DNA of 64,000 bases, taken from NCBI RefSeq assembly GCF_003597395.2, contig NC_133771.1, forward strand, positions 50,512,505 through 50,576,504, in the 5' to 3' direction. Every line of letters begins with the position of its first letter. The stretch's first letter is position 1. The DNA is from Chelonoidis abingdonii. Taxonomy: Eukaryota > Chordata > Testudines > Testudinidae. Shown here piece after piece: positions 11,268-23,109 of this stretch. The translations under genes and the position numbers were made by a program. The notes beneath the pieces are model-generated. The model had not been told where the DNA came from and made no database searches. It saw only the letters and a list, made by a program, of their open reading frames with translations.

Positions 11268-13180
11268 TATAGGCCTGAACCAGAATCCTAGCCCCCACCA
11301 CCTTTGAATTTTGTGTCAGCTGGGGTCCGGAGTCAGACATGAACACTTGCTCCTATTTCCATAAAGCTTTGAATCAGAACCACAGTTCTGAACACACTTG
11401 AGTTTTGAGAAGTTCAACTCTGGGTTCAGTGTTTGTCATCTGACCATTTAGGAGGGAATAGATGGCAATCCTAAGAGGGAATTTTTTAAATTATTATTCT
11501 TATGTACCAAATGCATCCCGGGGTTCATTCCAGTGATTTCAGTGGAGTTATGCCAGGGATATTTTTGATCCATTTATTCCATTAAAAGATTTCAGATATT
11601 GATTCATAAAATGTCAAAAGTGTTTCTTATTGTTTAGCTTCTGCCTTTGCGCTGAGAAGTCAGATCACATGTGCACAAATAATCAAAGCTGAGTCACATG
11701 GTGGAAAAAAACTCAGTTAGGAAGAAACAATCCCCTTTCCTTTTGTTTTCTTTTCTATATAAAAGGATTTGCAGACATTTTGCAGATGAAAGCTGAAATG
11801 TGAGACAGGAGCTGCTCCTTTGAGTTTCAACCTTGCTTTCAGCCAAAATCACTCAGCATTTTGTTACATGCAAAGGAGAAAAAAAGGTAACCATGGACAG
11901 TCATGGTAAATAGCACTAAATTTTGTTTCCCATTAAGGAATAGTAAATTCAATTAAACAGCACTGTGGAGAGACACTGTAAAGGGATAAGACTGGAGCTG
12001 TAACATGAAAACAGAGTCCTTGATTGGTTGCACAGTTCTCACTGGCTTAATTGGATAGTCCATCATACGTTGCTATCAATTTTTGTTATTTACAGTGTGT
12101 TTCTTTTCTGTTGCAGTTTATGAGTCCTCATTGAAAATAAAGCATTGGCTGTCCCCTGTACATCTTTAGAGAAAATAAATTACTTGGATTTGGGGAATTT
12201 TATCAATTATCCTTATCCTCAGAAGTATTCAATACTGTAGAACAAAAATCTGTACATAATATTCTGTTTCCATCGTTCCCCAACAAGCCTCCATTGTAGT
12301 GGACCCATTACAATTTTACTGTAGTATTTCATCATGAAATCACTCTCAAACACTAGCAGCTTGAATTATTTTTGTTCATGCAAAGAGCCATACGCTCTAC
12401 ATTCTTATAGCTGCTAGCTATTAAATTAGCTCAACATAGTTTAACTACAGTTTTCATAGATTCAATTATTAATGAATATTTCATTCTATAGACTGGTTAT
12501 TTTGCATAATGGAACTGCTGGGAACTTAATTACTTTGCAGTTTTTTACATTGCAAATGAAAGAAATTGCTTTTACAGCAAAATTCTCTTGCAGAATCTGT
12601 GTGTCATTACACTGTAATACCAACAGTTTAGTTTGAGAAACAAGCAAAGCAAGTCACAGTTGTTTCTTATTGTTAGGAGAGCTGATAAAATATTCATAAA
12701 TCTAAATTCTTGAAGAGTATGAAACCTGCAGCTTTTTAAATCCAGGCTGCATTCAGTTACTTTCTTGGTAGACTTTCACAGTCTTCGAAGTGGTGAGAAT
12801 TTTTTTATGTTTATATTTTGACCCACCAAGCTTCTAACATTTAGCTGACAATAAGTGCTTTCCAAAAATCAGGGTACTCCAGGCAGCACAAAGCTGAATG
12901 GGACTAGGTGATCTGGTCCCTGGAGCTCTTCAATAGCTACAGTATGTGATCAGCTGCTTTTTGTGAAACAATTAGTATGTGATATTATTTCAGATGTCTC
13001 TTTGTGGTATTAGGGTTGACTTTAAGTCTAGTCAAATATAAAACACATTTTGTGGCCATTAAAAATAACAAAGGTTTTGTTTTAGATTGTAAAGCAGAAT
13101 GGTACATTAATAGTCTGCCAGTGTTATTACAGGGCCTTGCTTCCCCTGCACAATAGCATGCTGGGTTATACAAACCTCAC
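11268..13180. other. no recognised feature
   Basis: AT-rich apart from its first part, with no recognisable coding sequence, repeat family or paired termini. The homeobox-like ATTA motifs around 12400-12560 are expected from composition. Confidence 0.45.
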
Positions 13181-13189
13181 AGTGGGCAA

Positions 13190-13800
13190 CGCAGGATTAA
13201 TGAGCTAGTGTGGGTTCAGATGGCCCCTCCATGCGGCACTTGTGAGAGATGTCAGACCAGGAGGGAAGAGCTTAAAAGGGGGAAAGCCAGCACAGTTGGT
13301 GGCAGACCAGAGAGGAGAGCAGGCCTTCAGGCTTCAGCACCCGGCGAGAGAGCTGACTGAAGGCCAAGAGCTCCTTGGATGACCACTACCAGGCAACTCC
13401 TCCCTGAAGGGAGAGTGGGGGCTGATGCTGATCTGCCTTTTGAGCTGACTATTTCTCCATATTAGCCTGTGAGCCAATTGGAGGCCAGAGCTTAACAGGG
13501 AGTACTCTGAAGACAGAACTATAACACACTCCTGGGACAATTCATTTATGTTTGTGTTCGTCAACAACCCCACAAGGTGTGGACTGTCTGGGGCTTAGCC
13601 AGAGGGCTGAGTTCTTATGACTGGGTTGTCCAGGTGTAACCACTGGACAGCAAAGAGCAGAGGCCCAGGCAAGTGCAGAGGCCCAGCCCAGGGCCTGGGG
13701 GGTATCACGAAGAAGGAACTCAATGACAATGTGGTGGAATTTGTGGTCATGATCTTCCACATCCAGAGAAGGGGAAGGCTGGAATGACCCAGGCTGTCAA
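13190..13800 (+). mobile_element. possible LTR/leader of the gypsy-like element downstream
   Basis: This GC-richer block has a TATA-like CTTAAAAG near 13271 and lies directly before a gag remnant in the same orientation. No clean TG...CA limits, primer-binding site or target duplication could be found, so the call rests on position and composition. Confidence 0.3.
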
Positions 13801-13849
13801 ACACTCTAGGCTGAAGGACATGGGTTGGTAAGATGGAGACAGGGTGGAT

Positions 13850-15345
13850 CTGGAATGTCTTCTAAAATGGATGATCAAGAACCAGTTGCAGCTTCTGCAG
13901 CAGATGGCTGCTCAGCAGTAACAGCTGGTCCAGGATTTAGGGGGCCAACATTGGCCTTGATGCAGCCTCAGGGACACCATGGGCATTTCACCCAGAGGTG
14001 ATTTCACCACAGCTGTGGTGACTGTGGCCATGCCAGTGAGTCTCGCAAAAATGGGTTCTGTGGATGACTTGGAGGATTTCTTTGTTATGCTTGAGAGAGT
14101 GGGCAATGGCAAACTCATGGTCAGCTGAGCAGTGGGCCTTTTTGTTAGCACCTCACCTAATGGACTACCTTGATATCATGGAGAAGACTTTTTGTCAGTG
14201 ATTCCTTGAGAAGAAATACCCCCAGGGAGCCTGGCCCTACACAATGGCCCAGGAACTGAGGGACTTTTGTTGATGAAGGCTTAAGCCAGAGGCTCAGCCT
14301 GGAGTTCAGGTGGCTGAACTTGTCTTGGTGGAGCAGTTTGTCCAACTACTCCCAGATGGGGGTAGGGATGGTGTGCTCAAATGTGGGGCAGAGACCCTAG
14401 ATGATGTATTTTGACTTATGGAGAACTATCTGGCTTCCAAAATGGCTTTGATGATGTGTGAAAGGATGACATGTGGCAAAGGGGATCTCTTGAGCTGAAA
14501 GAGAGCCTACCTGGGAGGATCAGTGTCCTGATGGCCTGATTCCAGACCCAGAGGCACCAGCTTCTATGGGCGACAGCAATCCATAGGGTCCTAGGCTGGT
14601 TCCCACTGGAAACCCCAGATGTCTTAGGTCCAGGCCTGGACAAAGGACTCTGGGCCCTGTAGTCTCCTTACCAGGAAAACCAGGGAGTAGGCCATACAGA
14701 GCGAGTCTACTTTGAACATTAGGCTCAGAGCCAGAGCCCATCCAGCATTTAGGCACAGTTTGCTTTTCATGTGTCACTCAGGACATCTGTATCTGGAATG
14801 CGTCAGTATGGAACGTAGTTATGGACAGGTGTTGACTGCAGAAAGCCAATCCCGTAAGATAGCCCTGGCTAAACCAACTGTCCGCATATGGACAGATGGG
14901 ATAGAGGTGACAGGCCTGGTAGATTCTGGGTGTGAGGAAATTATTTTCTTACAATGCTATCCCAGGGACATTAAACCCTACCCAAGCATGCAGGTGCAAT
15001 TGACTGTAGGGGAACACATGAGGCCCCTGGGTCTGACCTCAACTCTGGCCTACTTTGTTATAATGGCACAGGATTGAGTATATTTTTATGAGGTACTTGA
15101 TGGAATTAAAATGGTCCAAACGCCTCCAGAGGGCCTAACTTAGAAGTCCATGGGAGGTAGGGCTCAAACCCCTCCACTGGCAGGTATGGATAAGGAGCTG
15201 GACTCTGGAAAGGGGGAGTCCGGTCAAGGTGAAGATCCCCCAGAAGTTCTACCTAATGATGAAATGATGCTGGCACTCTTTGAGGAAGCAGACATCTTAA
15301 CTAGAGGAACCAACTTTGCAGAGCTCAGAGGGAGGATGAAACCCT
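13850..15345 (+). pseudogene. Ty3/gypsy (Gmr1-like) gag and protease remnant
   Basis: A glutamine-rich start near 13880 (LLQQMAAQQ) is followed by gag-like sequence with SVDDLEDFF near 14060. A zinc knuckle lies at about 14760-14810, where CFSC and then CHSGHLYLEC are read in two frames, meaning a one-base shift within the knuckle. A protease-like segment follows with VTGLVDSGCEE near 14905, where DSG is the catalytic triplet. This order, gag then protease, fits vertebrate gypsy elements with a SCAN-like gag. In an intact element Gag would form the particle and the protease would cut it. Frameshifts and stops break it throughout, and RT and integrase are missing. Confidence 0.65.
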
Positions 15346-15512
15346 GAGCTGGGTCTATGACCAGCTTTCAGTGGTCAACGGAGTGGTGATACATACACAT
15401 CAAACAAAACAGTATGCTTGATTTGAGCTAAGGGCAGAGCAACCGTAGTGGCAAGCAAAAGACCGACAGACAGGTGAAATTTGATCACAGCTCCTTATCA
15501 TCTGGTCTTACT

Positions 15513-16400
15513 GTGTAGCAAAGGGGTGTGGCTTCCTTCAGAGATTGGACAGAACCGGGCAAGTCATGGCTGCCATGCCAGAAGCAGAGGGGCAGGACAG
15601 AACCAAGAAGTATAAAAGGTGGGCCATGTAGCTCAGTTGAACTGAAGCTCTGAGGGAGGCAGATGCTTACACCCTGCCAAGCCGGCTGGAGCCAGAGCCT
15701 GCTGAGGACTCATCCGAGCTACCAGAACACACCCATTCTGAGGAGTGGTTGGGATTACTGCAGTGTACCAAGGGGATATGGAAGACAACCCCAATATCCA
15801 GGTACAGCCGAGTGGAGGGGAGAAGTGGCCCAGGGACAGCTGACTATGGTCCAGCTGGGTTGATGCCTGAGTCCAGTTTAGCTGCTGACCCAGTGACAGA
15901 CCACTCTGCCACTGTTAGGGCCCTGGGCTGGGATGCGCTGCAGTCTCGCCTGAGGTGCCAGCTTCCCCACCTTCAGCCAAGAGGCCTTTGTGAGTGTACC
16001 ATCCACTGAGCTATGACGCTAGACTGTGTTGGGCACTCACCCCTTGCTGGAGCCCCCTAGACTTTGGTGGGTGCCCATCACTGCCTGAGGGCTGGAGTCC
16101 CCATGTAATTCACTGCTCTACCCTGCCTGGTGGGTGGGACCCTAGATGGTGCTTGATATCCCACCCTGTCTGAGGGACTGGGTTCCCAGACTACGCCTGA
16201 CTCTACCTTGCCTGAGGGTAGGCTTTAGATTGCTTGGTATCCTGGCCTGCTGGAGGCCTTGGCCCCCTGAACCACTCACTGCTTTACCCCACTGGAGGGA
16301 TCAATCCCTGAAACTGTTAACTTCCCCCTTGTGTTACAGTTACTACAAGGACATGACAGCAAAGAGGTGTGGCCTCCCTCAGAGATTGACAGTGAGGGAG
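15513..16400 (+). repeat. LTR-like block with promoter motif and imperfect terminal direct repeat
   Basis: TGTAGCAAAGGGGTGTGG near 15513 recurs as TGACAGCAAAGAGGTGTGG near 16354, each followed by a similar CTTCAGAGATT/CCTCAGAGATT stretch. A TATA box, AGTATAAAAGG, lies at about 15609. This could be a solo LTR plus the start of a second LTR, but neither target duplications nor clear ends are visible. The moderately long plus-strand frames show no known domain. Confidence 0.4.
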
Positions 16401-18430
16401 GGCCACTCATGTCTACACACTAGCACAAGGTCTTGTGATTGGCTCATGCTGTCCCCTCTGCAGGCCACCTTGGCCATGAGAAGACATCGGCTCAGATTCT
16501 GGACTGCTTCTACTAGCCTTGGATTTACTTCTACAGCTCCTGTCATAAGTGCCAACTTGTTGGCCACAAAAGGGTGGCTAAAGCCCATCTATTCCCCCTC
16601 CCTTGGTGGGCATTCCATTTGAATGCTTCTTAATTCATCCCCTCTTCCCACAAGCCACCTGGGTCACTAAGAAAATTTTTCTCAGCCTCACCTGAATGGG
16701 ACACAAACAGTTAGATGAAGTCAGGAGCTCCTTGCCTAGCATTACTGGCCAACAGATCTGAATGGGAAGTTCTTTTGGGCTACAATAGGAATGGAGATAG
16801 TGGGAATAGCATAGTTACTCCCTCTTCTGTATGCCAACTCACAGAGAAACTGCTGCTGACTTGCTTCCGAGCAGATGGAGACAAAGTCAGCAGGGAGAAG
16901 AAACTGAACAGTGGGTTGTGTTGAGTAATTAGCTTCTTGGCCATTGCTCTGGCTGTGCTACCTCGTGATAACCATTTCCCATGGAGGACTTCCATCATTA
17001 TCCATCATTGAATCTACAGTCCCTTAGATCCCATGTGCCCCTTCTCACCCCAACAGCAGATCCATAGATCCTTGGATCCTGCATTAATTCATCTCTGAGA
17101 GTTGGGTAGTAGCGGTCTTACATGACATGCCCTAAGGGGAAATGGCCCTGATTTTCTTAGTGACTTGCTGTATAGATTAATCTGTTTCTGTATTTGTTTT
17201 CAAAGCTTAGCAGAAGTGGCTGGAGTGAAAAAGTTTGGAGGGGCATGTAAAATAAGCAATATCATCATGATTCAATTTTTCCATTTCCTCTTAGTATTGA
17301 ACACACACAGTATAGCTGAATAGTCCTTGCATGAAGGTAGAGTGTGGATCGGGTGGAGATTTATTAACACTGTATCAACTTCAAAATGAAGCTGATACGG
17401 ACTCATGTTTCCTAGATGATCATTCAACTTGCCTGATTCCTTATATTACAAACAGGGCAGCCAGTGGCATTTAATAAAAGTCCTGAAATGGAATAGCTTC
17501 GGAAAAATACTCAGATAAACCCTGCTGAGCTGCCCCTGGGCCTGCTCATCTGAGGTGATGATCAGTACTGAGTATCTGCCGTTTCCACTGAGTCAATTAA
17601 TTCTGGTACCCAAGTAAAATTGGTAGAATTTTTTCAGCTAAGAGATAAGATCAGCACCACAAATATGAAAGTCAATTATGTTCACTTCAACTTTCTTTCC
17701 ATTTGAAAGACCGCTTCATCAATAACATGGATACTTGAATATGTGTTTTATTTTAATAGGTAGCTTTCAAAAAAGAAAATAAGCTTAATGTCTTGAATTG
17801 AAAGGTGCATCCCAGTAAAACCAAAAATACCAGAGGCCAGATTCTCTATTGTTTTACAGACCCTTTATGCCAGCAAAAGAGTCTGTAAACCAAGAGGATA
17901 GGGCCAGCAGAGAAGTCTCTCTGTATTCAGAACATCCTGAGGGGTATAGAGATGGAATAAAGGCTGTTCACCACTCACACCTTGCAGCTATTGGTGTAGG
18001 AGGTTGTGATGCAGAGGCCCATTGGTGGTTCATTTGTCAGCAACTTATCAGGCTTGACATTCATTACATCTCACACACTGGTGGTGTGATATATATTTAA
18101 AAGGTGAAATGTGATATATTGTTTGAAACCTAACAACACACTCCTCATTAATGTCACTGAGAAATGTTTGTAACTACGCTGTAGGTAAAATTGGTTGTTG
18201 TGGGTGATTGTAAAGAGACAAAGATGACAAATGAGGTTTCATCTGTATAAAGGGGAAAGATAATATGGTGGCAGCTGCCTTGTCCAGGAAAGGGAGCTCT
18301 GACCTGCTGCCTCCAGGCCAGACAGTGGTTAACCTTCCTGCAGCTTTGTAAGCAGGAAGGTAAAAGCATCCCAGTGCCAGAAGGCAAGGGGCTTGCTGGT
18401 ACCAGGTAAGGAGTTTCAGCTGGCCTGACC
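16401..18430. other. no recognised feature
   Basis: Unassigned sequence, AT-rich from about 17140. I see no paired termini, known repeat or credible coding region. Confidence 0.4.
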
Positions 18431-18737
18431 AAGTCAGTGTACCCTAACTCACTATAATTATAATCTGTACTTAAGAGATGTTATGTCATATGTCTTAGGA
18501 AAAAATAACTCACTGATCATTAATATTCTTGTATGATGTATGTATACATTTTGTATTAACTATATATGGTTCTATGCTGAAATTATGACTAAAGTGTGTT
18601 TAAACCAGGCATGTCAGAGGGAGTTGGTAAACAGGTCTGCCCTAGGCAAAGGAATGTGTATGCTTCTCTGACCAGTCTGGTCATCTGGCAGAGACAATGA
18701 AGGGCCATTTACATATTAAGTAAACAAAGCCATCAAG

Positions 18738-18939
18738 TATCAGAGGGGTAGCCGTGTTAGTCTGGATCTGTAAAAGCAGCAGAGAATCCTGTGGCACCTT
18801 GTAGACTAACAGACGTTTTGGAGCGTTAGCTTTCGTGGGTGAATACCTGCGTCTGACGAAGTGGGTATTCACCCACGAAAGCTCACGCTCCAAAATGTCT
18901 GTTAGTCTATAAGGTGCCACAGGATTCTCTGCTGCTTTT
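18738..18939 (+). mobile_element. Penelope-like terminal hairpin with perfect 14-bp TSD
   Basis: After TATCAGAGGGGTAGCCGTG, a left arm (18771-18847) is followed about 15 bases later by its reverse complement (18863-18939). About 74 of 77 positions pair. The whole is flanked by ACAAAGCCATCAAG at 18724-18737 and 18940-18953. The loop and the start of the right arm hold a hammerhead-like core, described separately. It has no coding part, so it must have been mobilised in trans. Confidence 0.85.
18853..18890 (+). ncRNA. hammerhead-like core in PLE hairpin
   Basis: CTGACGA (18853-18859) is followed by a perfect 6-bp stem II, GTGGGT/ACCCAC (18861-18876), GAAA (18877-18880), a 2-bp stem III GC..GC and then TC. 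One core base departs from CTGATGA. That change is expected to weaken or abolish cleavage, but the fold is otherwise well kept. Confidence 0.55.
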
Positions 18940-20125
18940 ACAAAGCCATCAAGCTAACAAGTGGGGGAGGAGGCAGCTTGTCTATACCACAGCAGGGAAG
19001 ATAGACTTTATCTGGACTATAAAGAGAGGGGAGTCTTACCCTCATGTGACAAGCAATTGAATGAACTGATTGTATACAGTATTACTGTATTTTAAAAATA
19101 TAAAATGTGAGGTGTTTTACTAAAACCTATGACACATTGATGATTAATATTGTGAATTGTATGTATTAACACTACATAAGGAATTCATTAATATTATGCC
19201 TCACCACATGTGACCAAAAAATGGAAACTCCATTTACATTCAGATGAGCAGCCAGATGGGAAGACCACAGTAAGGGAAGAACAGCATGAGGTCATCCTGT
19301 TTCTTGAAACCAGGTCATTGAATTTTGATAGATATAAACAGAGATAGAAAGTCATTTTGACATCTGTCTGTAGACTGATACAAGAGGCTGGAGCTCATGC
19401 AAGCTGAGAAGGATGGGTCTTTCAACCAAGAAGGGAACTGAATATAGGTGAGAAATCAACCTACATATAGATCTTTCACCTGTAAATCAAGGTAAGCCAA
19501 CACCTTGTACTTCTGTGGAAGATCCTGACTGAGGGAAAGTCAGCCATGGCTGGGAAGAGGGAAGATTGGTTAGAAAACAATCTTGAACAAAGCCTGCAAC
19601 TGTTAGATTAAGTTTTAGACTTTTAGAGGAGTGTTTTCATTTTTATTTGCTTGTAACCATCTCTATTTTTATTTCTTTTACTTGGCATCAATTAACCTAT
19701 GTCCTGTTGTTAATAAAGTTGTTTTATATTTACTATAAACCAACTCAGTGCTGTGCTTGAAGGGAAGGGTATATTTACCCCAGTTAAGTTAACAGGCTGT
19801 AATATGCTTTTGTCTCTGTATAGGAGCAAACAAACCTATTATTTCTCTGAGTGGTCCAGGAGAGGGCTGGACATTTCAGGGAACAGGGCACTGAGAAAAC
19901 TCAGGACTAGGGATGTGTTGGGGTCACCATGCAAGTAGTAACCAAGGCTGGTGGAAGCCAGGGTGAGGCTGTTGTGCTGGAGTCAAGAGTTGCTCATCCA
20001 GGGAGGTACAGACATAAACACTCAGGGTGAGACCTGCTTGTCTGTTGGCTGCTGGCATCCAGGTTGTGAGCTACAGCTGCAAGGCATTTTAGGCACCTAG
20101 AGGTACAGAGTATGTGGTGTCACAA

Positions 20126-21285
20126 CCTCTCACTGGTCTGAATTGCACCCCAGAACCTAAGAGAAGTCTATAAGAGGGCATGACTGGATCATCTCTGAGT
20201 TATGCTTTGGCTATTCCTGGCTGCCAATGGCCTCTTGTGGCTACAGGGATCAGGAATCAAGTTGCTGTCTGCAGCTGCTCTAGTTTATGCTGGAGTGTGA
20301 CACAAGAACAGGGTGAAAACAATCTCCCCTCTAATCCTGTTCCTATGCTGTGCATAGCTCACCTGGAACAGAGAATCAAGCCAAAGGTGTTCCAAAGGTG
20401 AGAATAATGACAGAGTATAATGACAGGATTTAAATGTACTTAGCCAACATTGTTCTTCATCATGAATTAAGCATCAATGTCAGTCCTAAATTAGAAATTA
20501 TGTGCCTTCAGTCTAGACTATGAAGAGCTAATAGACCCTTCTAATGATCTCAGACAAATGCTTGGCTCAGACTGGGACAGAATCACAGATAAATGTCTTC
20601 AGTTGTGCACTCCATTATAACTTTTCCATTCATCTTTAACCTCTTGGTGCCGGCATTCACTGCTCACATTTGATTGCAGCATGGAGTTTTGTGCTGATAA
20701 ATCCTGTTTCCTGCTGTAAAGATGTTAAATCTAATTAGAAAGCAGTGGGGGCTGCCAACAACCCAAATCCATTTCAGATATTGGAACTTACACATCACTA
20801 CTGGTAAACTTTTTTTATATAAAAGGTAGGAACAATTTCTTACATTTTTGAAAGTAGCTTATTATCAGCCTTTTACTGGTGAGCCTTAGTTCTATCTCAC
20901 TAAATCCTTGTCTAATTATATCAAACTTTTAAGTCTCCATTCTGAATTCTAAAAAAGATGAACAATTATGAAAAAGAGATATGAAGAAAAATCAATTGAG
21001 AACATTTGCTGATCACTCTTCACACCTCCTCCCTGTGTTCTGGTTGCATCACATGGAGACAGAGAAAGTAGTGCTATGTTAGAGCAATGCCAATAAGATT
21101 TTCAAATTATTAATAAAGGCTTGCAATCTTTCCCATTGTTTTAAAATACGGATTCTATCAGCAGTTGGTCCCTATATACTGACAGATCTGTAATGATCTA
21201 TTTTAGTGATTACAGCAGTAAGTTCTGCACCAGACTGAGGCATGGGCAGCTTTAGTTATATGTAGTTACCATAACTTAAGTATCC
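20126..21285. other. no recognised feature
   Basis: Mixed-composition sequence with no coding or repeat features that I can identify. Confidence 0.4.
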
Positions 21286-21290
21286 CTCCC

Positions 21291-22136
21291 TGTGACGAAG
21301 TGGGGAATTTTCTTGCGTTTTCCCTGTTTTTCCATTGGTTTGCATGCAGAGGGAGTGGGGCTCAGTGTCCCCGGGTGTTACTGGTTTAACGAGGTGATGG
21401 GAGAGGGAGTTTGTTGTTACAGAGGACTGGAGAGGGAACTTGGGACCCCAGCCAATGGCCTGAAGGATGGATACCCCAGTGACTGGTGACCTGATGACCT
21501 GGACACCCAGCTTAGGAGTCGCAGCCGGTTCTGGCCAGAGGGAGAACAATGGGCTGTAAAAAGAGGACCCCATGACCTAACCAGCCGGTTCCAGCCAGAA
21601 AGGGCCAGAGGACAGAAGAGAGGAGAGGAGGCCCAGGTGACCCGGTTTACAACCCTGTTTCCCTGGAGAGAAGATAATGGACAGAGGCAGAGATGGGGGC
21701 CGGTGATATCAAATGCCCAGCTGGGAAGCAGGGGGGCTCTGGGCTGAAGGGAGGGAGCAGGCAGAGCCCATCTGGATGCAGGGGCAACTGGGTTGTGCTG
21801 TGCTGAGGGAGGCCAGGCCTGAGGCCCTGGGAGTTTCGTGTGCTGTGTTCAATGCTCAATAAACCCTCCTGTTTTATGCTGGCTGAGTGTCACTCCAGTC
21901 TAGAGAACAGGGTTGTATCATCCCCTTTAGGGGGTGGAGGCCCTAGGGGTCCAGAGCGAGTGGACTCCCTGAGGGTGCCCATGGTGAGAGACAGGTGGGC
22001 TAAGGCTCAGAGAGGTGTGGCTCCAGCAGGTGGAGGGGCCTAACCCCGAGAGAGAGTGGACCCCTGAGAAGGGCTGTCTCACTGAAAGGGGCACTGCACG
22101 GGGCCAAGAGTGAGCACAATCTGTGAGTCCATGACA
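21291..22136 (+). mobile_element. solo ERV LTR, TSD CTCCC
   Basis: It starts TGTGACGAAGTGGGG and ends GTCCATGACA, with perfect 5-bp duplications CTCCC at 21286-21290 and 22137-22141. AATAAA at about 21858 marks the R region. The 846-bp length and clean ends identify a solo LTR. No internal retroviral sequence is present. The open frames inside it are incidental. Confidence 0.9.
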
Positions 22137-22503
22137 CTCCCCCATATTTTTGGTCGATGTTCCAGATAGACAGGGCAGGTCTCCAACTATCCTAAACTTG
22201 TCAAATGGTCTCAGTTCTCAAAGGTTTGTCCTGCCTCCTGCAAGCCCAAGAATTGAAGATTCCCAAACTGTTTCTGGCATTGTGTTTTGGCTGTAGGTGA
22301 TAGCTCTGTTTGGGTGCCATTTTGTGTATTGGGTGCAGGCGGTAAATTACGTGCAGCTCTTCTACTCTCTCTTTTTCAGCATTTCATCTTACCTCTTTGC
22401 TGAAACATACACCAGAATTCTAGCTTTCCAGAACTTTTCAGACAGCATTACACAGAGTTAAATCCCAGGGCTAGTGTATGTAAAGCTTTGAATGAAGGTG
22501 TTA

Positions 22504-22594
22504 GGATATGTCTATGTGGGGAAGTTATTCTGGAATAAGGTAGGGCTTATTCTGCAATAACTAGTCTAGTCTGTTTCTCTGTGTAGACAATCCC
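22504..22594. mobile_element. 91-bp Harbinger-type MITE, TSD TTA
   Basis: The ends GGATATGTCTATGTGGGG and CTCTGTGTAGACAATCCC form an imperfect inverted repeat. TTA lies on both sides (22501-22503, 22595-22597). A TTA duplication with a GTCTACAC-like end fits PIF/Harbinger. Confidence 0.6.
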
Positions 22595-22779
22595 TTAGTA
22601 ACAGCTCCATGTCAGCCTCAAAATGAGAGTACCCCCCAGTTCTTAGTAAGCAAACATTTAATACAAAACATTGTAAAAACAGGATGTGGAGTACTTATGA
22701 GTAACTTTCAAACATAAACTATTTGGAATTACACCTATCGGTGTTCTTTATTGAGACATTTATCACTTTGCTGCTCTTA

Positions 22780-23095
22780 GATTACATTTACACTTGGAGT
22801 TGGGGGTGTGATTCCCAGATCACATAGATGGACCTGTATTAGCTATTACTGAGATAGCATGTTAAAAATAGCAGTGTAACTGGGGTAGCATGGGTGATGC
22901 CTTGGGCTAGCAATTGGAGTACAACCCAGCAGGTCTGGGCAGGTACACACTTGGGTGGGGTAGAGCCACTGTTTACGCTACCCCAGTTTCACTTCCATTC
23001 TTACCATGCTAGCTCTGCTTGAGCTAGTGCATGTACATCTACATGAGCTGGGAATCATACTTCCCAGCTCAAATGTAGATGTATCCTTACATATA
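22780..23095. repeat. probable MITE with internal inverted segments
   Basis: Left TTACATTTACACTTGG and right CTCAAATGTAGATGTATC are roughly complementary. Inside, GTAACTGGGGTAGC matches the complement of GCTACCCCAGTTTC. The exact limits and family are not clear. Confidence 0.4.
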
Positions 23096-23109
23096 CATAT
23101 ATTTCAATG

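Larger units (their letters stand above)
18430..20125 (+). mobile_element. LTR-like block interrupted by a PLE hairpin
   Basis: The block has an AATAAA polyadenylation signal near 19710 followed by a T-rich stretch, ends near GGTGTCACA, and resembles reptile retroviral LTRs. The 202-bp PLE piece at 18738-18939 sits inside it. The exact start was not found and no duplication of a target site was seen, so it remains provisional. Confidence 0.4.

Noticed and set aside
21256..22145. Several open frames of 65-105 residues
   Set aside because: All fall in or across the solo LTR with TSD CTCCC and have no retroviral protein motif.
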